Below are positions 6,159 through 11,637 of a stretch of 11,637 bases of DNA, piece by piece. This DNA is from DASZIT01 sp036264255 (GTDB lineage Bacteria > Actinomycetota > Acidimicrobiia > Acidimicrobiales > RAAP-2), in the NCBI GenBank assembly GCA_036264255.1, contig DATARI010000040.1, forward strand, positions 1 through 11,637. Direction: 5' to 3'. The notes beneath the pieces were generated by a model. It saw only the letters and a list, made by a program, of their open reading frames with translations. It did no database searches and was not told the origin of the DNA. Numbering within the stretch: position 1 is the first letter of the stretch; each line of letters starts with the position of its first letter. The position numbers and the translations under genes are program-made.

Positions 6159-7144
6159 GACGTCATCCCGGCTTCGGGCCCGGCGCCAAGGCTCACCATG
6201 GTGCCGACCCCCTCGTCGGTGAAGATCTCCAACAACAGGGCATGGGGGGTCCGCCCGTCGAGGATGTGGGCCCGTCCGACCCCGCCCCGCACCGCCCGGG
6301 CACAGGCCTCCACTTTGGGGATCATCCCCCCGTTGGCCGCCCCGGACGCCACCAGGGCATCGAGCTGGTCGGCGGTGATCTGCTTGATCAGCGTCGACGG
6401 ATCGTCGGGCACCGCCCGGATTCCGGAGACGTCGGTGAGGAAGACGATCTTCTCGGCCCCGAGGGCGGCGGCCAGCGCCCCGGCGGCGGAGTCGGCGTTG
6501 ATGTTGAACGCCTGCCCGGTGTGATCGGTGCCGATGGTGGCCACCACCGGGATCAGGCCCTGGGCCAGCAGCTGGTTGACGATCACCGGGTCGACGTCGA
6601 CGACGTCCCCCACGTAACCGAGCGCCTCCGACCGGGCCACCGCGGTGATCAGGTTGGCGTCCTCCCCCGAGAGGCCGACCGCCAGGGCGCCGTGGACATT
6701 GACGGCGCTGACGATGTCACGGTTGACTTTGCCCACCAGCACCATCCGGACCAGGTCGATGGTGTCAGAGTCGGTCACCCGCAGACCATCCTGGAACTCG
6801 GTGACCTTGCCCACCCGCTCCATCAGTGCGCCGATCTGGGGCCCACCCCCGTGGACGACCACCGGGAGCATGCCGACCGACCGCATCAGCACGATGTCCT
6901 CCGCGAACGACGCCAGGGCGGCGGCATCGTCGACGGCGACCCCGCCGGCCTTGGCCTGCATGACGTTGCCGCCGTATTTGACCACCACCACCTTCCCCCA
7001 GAAGCGACGGATATAGGGAAGCGACTCGACCAGGACGCCCGCCTTGGCCCCCGGCGGCAGTCCGTTGCCGCCGCCGGCGTCAGCGGGGCCGGGGTTGGGG
7101 TTGGGGTTGGGGTTGGTGTCGGGGTGGGGGCTGGCGGCGCTCAT
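6155..7144 (-). CDS. argB: Acetylglutamate kinase
   Basis: ArgB phosphorylates N-acetyl-L-glutamate with ATP, the usual feedback-controlled step. The 329-residue protein is about 30 residues longer than typical because of a proline/asparagine-rich N-terminus (NPNPNPNP at 11-18) encoded by GGGGTT repeats. The kinase core follows: KYGGN (56-60), HGGGPQI (98-104), NINADSAAGALA (214-225), FLTDVSGI (235-242) and MIPKVEAC (274-281). The helix SLPYIRRFWGK (41-51) before the core resembles the N-terminal helix of arginine-sensitive, hexameric kinases, so inhibition by arginine is likely. The frame is open far upstream, but ATG at 7144 is chosen because it overlaps the argJ stop (ATGA) and yields a sensible length. 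A later start cannot be wholly excluded. The stop overlaps argD (GTGA). Confidence 0.96.
   Translation of the reverse strand: MSAASPHPDTNPNPNPNPGPADAGGGNGLPPGAKAGVLVESLPYIRRFWGKVVVVKYGGNVMQAKAGGVAVDDAAALASFAEDIVLMRSVGMLPVVVHGGGPQIGALMERVGKVTEFQDGLRVTDSDTIDLVRMVLVGKVNRDIVSAVNVHGALAVGLSGEDANLITAVARSEALGYVGDVVDVDPVIVNQLLAQGLIPVVATIGTDHTGQAFNINADSAAGALAAALGAEKIVFLTDVSGIRAVPDDPSTLIKQITADQLDALVASGAANGGMIPKVEACARAVRGGVGRAHILDGRTPHALLLEIFTDEGVGTMVSLGAGPEAGMTS
7091..7114. repeat. Four perfect GGGGTT repeats in the 5' end of argB
   Basis: The plus strand carries GGGGTT four times in tandem, followed by a degenerate GGTGTC and then GGGGTGGGGG. In argB (minus strand) the units read AACCCC and encode Asn-Pro dipeptides. 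The G-rich strand is the template strand of the arg operon and has the four G-runs needed for an intramolecular G-quadruplex. The tract lies about 30 bp inside argB, just after the argJ/argB overlap. Confidence 0.9.
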
Positions 7145-8310
7145 GAGGTGGTCCGGTTCTCGTCGATGTAGCCGTAGCCGAGGTCGACGGTCATGGCCAT
7201 CCCGTTGCCGTCGGCCAGGTTGAGCTCGCAGTGGATGTCGAGCATCGACCCTTCGAGGTGGGCGGTCACCGCCGCCGAGTCGTGATCGATGGTCAGGCCG
7301 CCCCGGCATACCACCACGCCGCCATAGGCGATGGTCAGCTTGTCGATGTCGAAAGCCACCCCGGCCGAGCCGAGCTCGGAGGCGATCCGCCCCCAGTAGG
7401 GGTCGGCGCCGTTCAGCGAGCACTTCACCAGCATCGACTCCGCCACCTTGCGGGCAGCCTGGTGAGCCTGGCCGTCGGTCTCGGCCCCGGTGACCCGCAC
7501 GTGGGCGATCTTCGACGCCCCCTCCGCATCGGCCGCCATCTGGGCGGCGAGATCGGCGCACACCTCGGTGACCGCGTCCACCACCACGTTGGGGTCGGCC
7601 GGGCCGGAGCGACCCGACGCCATCAGGGTGACGGTGTCGTTGGTGGAGGTACAACCGTCGATGGTCAGCGAGTTGAACGAGTCCCGGACGGCGATGCGGA
7701 GCAGATCGGCGAGTGGCCCGGGTTCGATCTCGGCGTCAGTGGTGAGGAAAGCCAGCATGGTGGCCATGTGCGGGGCGATCATCCCGGCTCCCTTGGCCAT
7801 GCCCGCCACCGAGAACCCGGACCCCCGGACCAGCGCCTCCTTCCGCCCGGAGTCGGTGGTGAGGATGCCGGTGGCGGCGTCCTCGGCCGACTGGGCCGAT
7901 CCCGACCGGGCGGCCACCAGGTCGGGAATCCCCGATTCGATGGGTTCCATCGGGAGCTGGAAGCTGATGAGACCGGTGGAGCAGACCAGCACCTCCTCAG
8001 GGGAGACCGCCAGGCCCGAAGCCACCAGCTCACACATCCGGACGGCGTTCTTCTTGCCCTCGGCGCCGGTGGCGGCGTTGGCGTTCCCGCTGCTGACGAC
8101 GACCGCGGCGGCCCGGCCCCCGGTGGCCGCCAGGTGGTCGCGGCTGACCTGCACGGGAGCGGCAGCGGCCAGATTGGTGGTGAAGGTGGCGGCGGCGGGG
8201 ACAGCGCGGGCGTCGTCGGTGGCGACCAGGGCGAGGTCGAAGGCGCCGGACGCCTTGATCCCCGAGGCCAGCCCGGAGGCGACGAATCCCTTGGGGGTGG
8301 TGATGCTCAT
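7141..8310 (-). CDS. argJ: Glutamate N-acetyltransferase (ornithine acetyltransferase), ArgJ
   Basis: ArgJ transfers the acetyl group from N-acetylornithine to glutamate, closing the acetyl cycle. Many bacterial ArgJ proteins can also use acetyl-CoA and so replace ArgA. The 389-residue protein has the characteristic self-cleavage site within KGAGMIAPHMATMLAF. Cleavage between Ala183 and Thr184 would release alpha and beta chains and expose Thr184 as nucleophile. Further landmarks are TTNLAAAAPV near 44-53, SSGNANAATG (73-82), the STGLI oxyanion region (111-115) and SLTIDGCTSTNDTV in the beta chain. The frame is open into argC, but ATG at 8310 gives the normal N-terminus and a 4-nt overlap with the argC stop; GGGGAT lies about 8 nt upstream. 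No argA gene is present in this window. Confidence 0.97.
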   Translation of the reverse strand: MSITTPKGFVASGLASGIKASGAFDLALVATDDARAVPAAATFTTNLAAAAPVQVSRDHLAATGGRAAAVVVSSGNANAATGAEGKKNAVRMCELVASGLAVSPEEVLVCSTGLISFQLPMEPIESGIPDLVAARSGSAQSAEDAATGILTTDSGRKEALVRGSGFSVAGMAKGAGMIAPHMATMLAFLTTDAEIEPGPLADLLRIAVRDSFNSLTIDGCTSTNDTVTLMASGRSGPADPNVVVDAVTEVCADLAAQMAADAEGASKIAHVRVTGAETDGQAHQAARKVAESMLVKCSLNGADPYWGRIASELGSAGVAFDIDKLTIAYGGVVVCRGGLTIDHDSAAVTAHLEGSMLDIHCELNLADGNGMAMTVDLGYGYIDENRTTS

Positions 8311-9338
8311 GGATAGATCCCCGCCATCGGTAGTCCGGCTCCCTCTGGGAGCCCGAGGGCCAGGTTGGCACACTGGATGGCCTGTCCCGACGCGCCCTTC
8401 ACCAGGTTGTCGATGGCGGCGATGGCCACCAACCAACCGGTGCGGGAGTCCACCCGCACGGTGAGGTGGGCGCAGTTGGACCCGGCGGTCGCCTTGGTCG
8501 ACGGGGGGGCGTCGCCGACCACCACGAACGGCTCGTCCCAGTAGAAGCTGTCCAGCACGTCCAGCGCGTCGTCGGTGGTGAGGGGGTTGGCCCGGTCCTC
8601 GGACGGGGTCGGCCGGGCGTAACAGGTGGCCAGGATGCCCCGCACCATCGGGGCGAGATGGGGAGTGAAGAGCACCTCGGCGTCCAGCGCCTGTTGCATC
8701 TCCGGGGTATGCCGGTGGTCGAGCAGGCCGTAGGCGGTGAAGTCCTCGTCGACCGCGCCGAAGTGGAGGTTCGCCTTCGGGACCCGGCCGGCGCCCGACA
8801 CCCCGCTGGCGGCGTCGACGATGATCCCGGTCGGGGACACCAGCCCGGCCAGGGTGAACGGGGCCAGCGCCAGGATCGCCGCCGTCGGGTAGCACCCGGG
8901 AGCGGCGATCAGCCGGCTGTTGCGGATCTCGTCCCGGTGGAGCTCGGGGAGTCCGTAGACGAACCGCTCCAGCAGTTCCGGCGCCTCGTGGTCGGCCCGG
9001 TACCAGACCGGATAGAGGTCGGCATCCTGGAGCCGGAAGTCGGCGGCCAGGTCGACGATGACTCCCACCCTCGGGATCAGTTTCGGCATCAGCCGCTGGG
9101 ACTCGCCGTGGGGCAGCGCCAAGAAGACCAGGTCGAGACCTTCCAGGACGTCGGGATCGGTGGCGACATACTGCAACCCGGGATAGGCGGCGGCCAGCGA
9201 CGGGGTGTGGGTGGCCACGCTCTCCCCCGCGTGGCTGCCGGCCGTCGCCACCACCACTTCGAGGTCGGGATGGCCGGCACACAACCGGAGCAGCTCATTC
9301 CCGGCATAGCCGGAAGCACCCACCACCCCCACCGTCAT
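8307..9338 (-). CDS. argC: N-acetyl-gamma-glutamyl-phosphate reductase
   Basis: ArgC reduces N-acetylglutamyl phosphate to the semialdehyde with NADPH. From ATG at 9338 the protein has 343 residues, normal for the family. The Rossmann dinucleotide motif GASGYAG lies at 7-13, the catalytic cysteine is C149 in AAPGCYPTA, and the active-site histidine region is LLDHRHTPE (205-213). The frame is open further upstream. GTG at 9344 would add two residues, and the most distal start would cross the ARG boxes, so ATG 9338 is preferred; GGTGAG lies just before it. This is the first gene of the operon, and its upstream region carries the ArgR operators and a probable promoter. Confidence 0.97.
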   Translation of the reverse strand: MTVGVVGASGYAGNELLRLCAGHPDLEVVVATAGSHAGESVATHTPSLAAAYPGLQYVATDPDVLEGLDLVFLALPHGESQRLMPKLIPRVGVIVDLAADFRLQDADLYPVWYRADHEAPELLERFVYGLPELHRDEIRNSRLIAAPGCYPTAAILALAPFTLAGLVSPTGIIVDAASGVSGAGRVPKANLHFGAVDEDFTAYGLLDHRHTPEMQQALDAEVLFTPHLAPMVRGILATCYARPTPSEDRANPLTTDDALDVLDSFYWDEPFVVVGDAPPSTKATAGSNCAHLTVRVDSRTGWLVAIAAIDNLVKGASGQAIQCANLALGLPEGAGLPMAGIYP

Positions 9339-9367
9339 GCTCACCGGACACCCGTCGCTTCCCTCAT

Positions 9368-9405
9368 CCCGCAAGTATATGCACAACTACGCATGTTTAT
9401 GCAAT
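9368..9405. promoter_or_regulatory. Two tandem ARG boxes (ArgR operators) upstream of argC
   Basis: Two 18-bp sites follow the ArgR operator architecture, with 5-bp half-sites separated by 4 bp. Minus strand, box 1 (9388-9405) has core TGCAT-AAAC-ATGCG; box 2 (9368-9385) has core TGCAT-ATAC-TTGCG. Their cores are 20 bp apart, about two helical turns, like the paired boxes of E. coli arg operators, and the TGCAT half-site resembles actinobacterial ARG boxes. They lie 30-67 bp upstream of the argC ATG. argR is in the downstream operon, which supports self-controlled repression by arginine-bound ArgR. Confidence 0.85.
9374..9379 (-). promoter_or_regulatory. Probable -10 element of the arg operon promoter
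   Basis: The minus strand reads TATACT, a near-consensus -10 hexamer, inside ARG box 2. The predicted start is near 9367, leaving a leader of about 29 nt before the argC ATG. No good -35 hexamer is present at 17 bp; TTGCAT at 19 bp is the best partial match. ArgR bound to box 2 would directly cover this element. Confidence 0.6.
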
Positions 9406-9444
9406 GGCGAGACTCGAAGGTCATCCGGGAAATGTCACGGGGGA

Positions 9445-9471
9445 TGTCGAGAATCCGCTCGCGGCTCCGTC
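9445..9471 (+). promoter_or_regulatory. Probable ECF42-type promoter for the DGPF-sigma unit
   Basis: TGTCGA (9445-9450) is followed after 17 bp by CGTC (9468-9471). From memory, the ECF42 group recognises TGTCGA at -35 and CGA/TC at -10, so this is a full match at suitable spacing. Transcription should start around 9478, some 40 nt before the downstream gene. It suggests that the sigma factor encoded by the second gene activates its own operon. Confidence 0.7.
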
Positions 9472-9521
9472 CCCGGAGTGAACACGGCCACAATGGGCCG
9501 TACCGCACCAAGGAGAACAAG

Positions 9522-9929
9522 ATGGCCAAGTACCTGTTGCTCAAGCACTACCGGGGCGCGCCGGCACCGGTCAACGATGTGCCGATGGACCAGTGGACGC
9601 CGGAGGAGGTTTCGGCCCACATCAAGTACATGCAGGACTTCGCGGCTCGACTCGAGGGCACCGGCGAGTTCGTCGACAGTCAGGCGCTCTCCCCGGAGGG
9701 CACGTTCGTCGCCTACGACGGCGACGGGCGCCCGCCGGTCACCGACGGCCCGTTCGCGGAGACCAAGGACCTGATTGCCGGCTGGATGGTGATCGATGTC
9801 GAGACCTACGAGCGGGCCCTCGAGCTGGCGGCCGAGTTGTCCGCGGCTCCGGGTGCGGGCGGAAAGCCGATCCACGAGTGGCTTGAGGTGCGCCAGTTCC
9901 TGGGCTCGCCCCCGACCATCACGGAGTGA
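9522..9929 (+). CDS. YCII/DGPF-domain protein, ECF42 partner
   Basis: This 135-residue soluble protein has the hallmark VTDGPFAETKDLIAGW stretch (73-88) with the DGPF tetrapeptide at 75-78, which defines the DGPF branch of the YCII-related family. The fold is a small ferredoxin-like alpha/beta domain that usually dimerises. The family is very often encoded beside ECF42 sigma factors, and such genes are regulated targets of them; the biochemical role of the proteins is not established. The ATG has AAGGAGA five bases upstream (9510-9516). The frame is open far upstream, but only this start gives the family N-terminus (MAKYLLLKHYRG). The sigma gene follows after 6 nt. No signal peptide or membrane segment is seen. 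Confidence 0.93.
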   Translation: MAKYLLLKHYRGAPAPVNDVPMDQWTPEEVSAHIKYMQDFAARLEGTGEFVDSQALSPEGTFVAYDGDGRPPVTDGPFAETKDLIAGWMVIDVETYERALELAAELSAAPGAGGKPIHEWLEVRQFLGSPPTITE

Positions 9930-9935
9930 CGCAAG

Positions 9936-11081
9936 GTGGACGAGGCCCAACTGCGGACTCTCACCCCCACGGTGATCGGCGTCCTCGTCCGTCGCGGAGC
10001 TGACTTCGCGGCCGCCGAGGACGCCGCGCAGGACGCCCTGGTCGAGGCCGTACGGGTGTGGCCGGGCCACCCGCCGGGGGACCCCAAAGGGTGGCTGGTC
10101 ACCGTGGCCTGGCGTAAGTTCCTCGACGCCGCCCGCGCCGACACCTCCCGACGGCACCGAGAGGCGCGTGTCGAAGGCGAGCCCATTTCCGGCCCCGGGG
10201 AGGTGATGGACGACACGCTCCAGCTGTACTTCCTGTGCGCCCACCCGTCCCTGACACCGGTCTCGGCCGTCGCCCTCACGCTGCGGGCGGTTGGCGGCCT
10301 GACCACACGGCAGATCGCGCAGGCCTACATGGTGCCGGAGGCGACCATGGCCCAGCGGATCAGCCGGGCCAAGCGGACGGTCTCGGACGTCCGGTTCAAC
10401 CAGCTCGGTGACCTCGCCACGGTGCTGCGCGTGCTCTACCTGGTCTTCAGCGAGGGCTACTCCGGCGACGTCGACCTCGCCGGCGAGGCGATCCGGCTCA
10501 CTCGACAGCTGGCGGCCAGGACCAAAGATGAGGAGGTGGGGGGCCTACTCGCGCTGATGCTGCTCCACCACGCCCGGCGACCGGCACGGATCGACCCTGA
10601 CGGCAGGTTGGTGCCTCTTGCCGAGCAGGACCGCAGCCTGTGGAACACCCGCCTGATTGCCGAGGGCGTCGACGTCCTCCAGACGGCCCTCACCGGCGAC
10701 CGCCTGGGTGAGTTCCAGGCCCAGGCGGCCATCGCCGCGCTCCACGCCGACGCCCGGACGGTCGAGGAAACCGACTGGGTGCAGATCGTCGAGTGGTACG
10801 ACGAACTGGTGCGCCTCACCGACAGCCCGGTGGCCCGCCTCACCCGGGGCGTCGCGGTCGGCGAGGCCGACGGCCCGCGGGCCGGCCTCGCCGCCCTGGC
10901 AGGGCTCGACCCCGCCCTGCCCCGCTACGCCGCCGTCGGCGCGTACCTCCACGAGCGTGATGGTGACCCGGTGACCGCAGCCCGGCTCTACGCCGAAGCC
11001 GCCCGATCGGCGACCAGCCTCCCTGAGCGTGACCACCTCATGCGACAGGCCTCGCGGCTCAACGCGCTGTTGCGCCGCTGA
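9936..11081 (+). CDS. ECF RNA polymerase sigma factor, ECF42-like with C-terminal extension
   Basis: This is an alternative sigma factor of 381 residues, about twice the size of a minimal ECF sigma. Region 2 spans roughly 8-69 (AEDAAQDALVEAV, then GWLVTVAWRKFLDAAR). Region 4 lies at about 92-147, with the helix-turn-helix GLTTRQIAQAYMVPEATMAQRISRAKR (121-147). The remaining ~230 residues are the helical, TPR-like C-terminal extension of ECF42 proteins, with VLYLVFSEGYSGD (166-178), EAIRLTRQLA and a late YLHERDGD-TAARLYAEAAR helix pair. This extension is thought to control activity in place of an anti-sigma factor, and none is encoded nearby. The start is GTG at 9936, with GGAG nine bases upstream inside the end of the DGPF gene. 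The gene pair and the upstream TGTCGA-N17-CGTC element suggest autoregulation; the inducing signal is unknown. Confidence 0.93.
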   Translation: MDEAQLRTLTPTVIGVLVRRGADFAAAEDAAQDALVEAVRVWPGHPPGDPKGWLVTVAWRKFLDAARADTSRRHREARVEGEPISGPGEVMDDTLQLYFLCAHPSLTPVSAVALTLRAVGGLTTRQIAQAYMVPEATMAQRISRAKRTVSDVRFNQLGDLATVLRVLYLVFSEGYSGDVDLAGEAIRLTRQLAARTKDEEVGGLLALMLLHHARRPARIDPDGRLVPLAEQDRSLWNTRLIAEGVDVLQTALTGDRLGEFQAQAAIAALHADARTVEETDWVQIVEWYDELVRLTDSPVARLTRGVAVGEADGPRAGLAALAGLDPALPRYAAVGAYLHERDGDPVTAARLYAEAARSATSLPERDHLMRQASRLNALLRR

Positions 11082-11151
11082 GTGGCGAAGGGCATCTTCC
11101 GGAGATCAGGGGGGCCCGACGGACCCGGCTTCTCGGAATGGGACGGGACCC

Positions 11152-11180
11152 TTGACCCTCGCCGGCTACCTCGGTACCGT
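11152..11180 (+). promoter_or_regulatory. Candidate sigma-A promoter for the last gene
   Basis: TTGACC (11152-11157) is followed after 17 bp by TACCGT (11175-11180), fitting the actinobacterial TTGACN / TANNNT pattern. The start would be near 11187, giving a leader of about 73 nt before the ATG at 11260. It lies in the 178-bp gap after the sigma gene, where I see no clear terminator. Confidence 0.55.
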
Positions 11181-11259
11181 CGAAGGAAACCCGGTTCGCG
11201 GCGCGCTGGGCCTCGGGAGGACGGCACCGCTCCATCGTTCCCTGCCCACGGAGACAGCC

Positions 11260-11637
11260 ATGCCTACCGACCGTCACGCCCGCCCTTTGCCCGACCCGTC
11301 CGTTGCCCCCGACCCCGTCGACCCCGCCGACCCCGCCGACAACGGCCGATCGCGGCAGTACCTTCCGTCGGTGCCGACCCGCTACGCCGAAGACCCATCG
11401 GTGGCGGTGTTGCTGGAGGGGGTGCCGGAGTTCGGGCCCTCCTTCTTGGCGCTAGTGGAGATGTTCGATGACGATCCGGGCGGACCGGCGGTCTTCACCG
11501 AACTGGCCGACTTCGTGGCCGAGCGCCTGGTCACCATCGAGGCCGAGCGACCGGTGCTGGAAAGGGCGTTGGCCGCCGTCGAGTCGGTGGCGAGGGCGGG
11601 CGGTGAGGCTGAGGAGCTGGTCGGCTATGCCTTCCTC
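11260..11637 (+). CDS. Hypothetical protein, N-terminal 126 residues (runs off the right edge)
   Basis: The frame is open from ATG 11260 to the window end with no stop. Codons end overwhelmingly in G or C, as in the real genes here. A CGGAG lies just upstream (11249-11253), and a promoter candidate precedes it at 11152-11180. The first ~35 residues are proline/aspartate-rich and apparently disordered, with the repeat DPVDPADPAD (18-27). The rest is acidic and helical, with VAVLLEGVPEFGPSFLALVEMF (about 49-70) followed by FTELADFVAERL. I do not recognise the family with confidence. The shape (a 'LLE-PEF' helix, then 'F-ELA-FV') faintly recalls small uncharacterised proteins such as the DUF7674 type, but this is a weak impression. 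No signal peptide or membrane helix is visible. Confidence 0.8.
   Translation, partial: MPTDRHARPLPDPSVAPDPVDPADPADNGRSRQYLPSVPTRYAEDPSVAVLLEGVPEFGPSFLALVEMFDDDPGGPAVFTELADFVAERLVTIEAERPVLERALAAVESVARAGGEAEELVGYAFL
11311..11340. repeat. 9-bp in-frame repeat encoding Asp-Pro-Ala/Val
   Basis: GACCCCGTC, GACCCCGCC, GACCCCGCC and a trailing GAC form a short tandem repeat in frame with the gene at 11260. It encodes DPV-DPA-DPA-D in a probably disordered N-terminal segment. Confidence 0.8.

Noticed and set aside
4932..6524. 530-codon open frame on the plus strand opposite argD and argB
   Set aside because: Antisense shadow of argD with part of argB; the composition is biased and no domain can be seen.
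7091..7114. GGGGTT run as a true telomere or linear-replicon end
   Set aside because: It is inside argB, in frame, with only four units and continuous operon structure on both sides.
9522..11081. Recent horizontal transfer of the DGPF-sigma pair
   Set aside because: The group is widespread and mobile in evolution, but codon and base use here look like the flanking genes and there are no mobile-element remnants.
11082..11471. 129-codon GTG frame directly after the sigma gene
   Set aside because: Arg/Pro-rich shadow of the gene at 11260, which has the proper third-position bias and a ribosome binding site.

Overview
The window reads as a chromosomal piece of a GC-rich actinobacterium. Three things point there: nearly every codon in the real genes ends in G or C; the arginine genes lie in the order argC-J-B-D-F-R-G-H, familiar from mycobacteria; and a 16S rRNA 5' end begins TGGAGAGTTTGATCC. 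The 16S fragment has an Acidimicrobiia-like flavour, but I cannot place it more finely without alignment.

Left edge (1-762), minus strand: the first ~350 nt of a 16S rRNA gene, preceded by an rrn leader of about 300 nt with hairpins and boxA-like antitermination signals. It is driven by a near-consensus promoter (TTGACA, 17 bp, TACAGT) that starts only ~80 bp beyond the argH stop codon.

Centre (763-9338), minus strand: a complete, very tightly packed arginine operon, argCJBDFRGH. Six of the seven gene junctions are 4-nt start/stop overlaps (ATGA or GTGA); the exception, argR-argG, has a 2-nt gap and a strong ribosome binding site. The operon encodes the acetyl-recycling pathway (ArgJ, ArgB, ArgC, ArgD), ornithine carbamoyltransferase (ArgF), the last two steps to arginine (ArgG, ArgH) and the arginine repressor ArgR. 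Two tandem ARG boxes, overlapping a TATACT -10 element, sit just upstream of argC, so ArgR probably represses the whole operon, including its own gene.

Right side (9522-11081), plus strand: a divergent two-gene unit encoding a YCII/DGPF-domain protein and an ECF42-type sigma factor with a long C-terminal extension. Upstream is a TGTCGA-N17-CGTC element that matches the ECF42 promoter signature as I recall it, which suggests autoregulation. This promoter and the ArgR operators share one 183-bp intergenic region.

Right edge (11260-11637): the start of an unrecognised acidic protein that runs off the window, behind a good sigma-A-like promoter.

Most of the window is ordinary primary metabolism. 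The points worth a second look are the two regulatory elements in the divergent spacer, hexamer repeats at two arg gene junctions (one a perfect run of four GGGGTT), an unusual carbamoyl-phosphate loop in ArgF, and the junction between the arg operon and the rrn promoter. I see no wholly new system.
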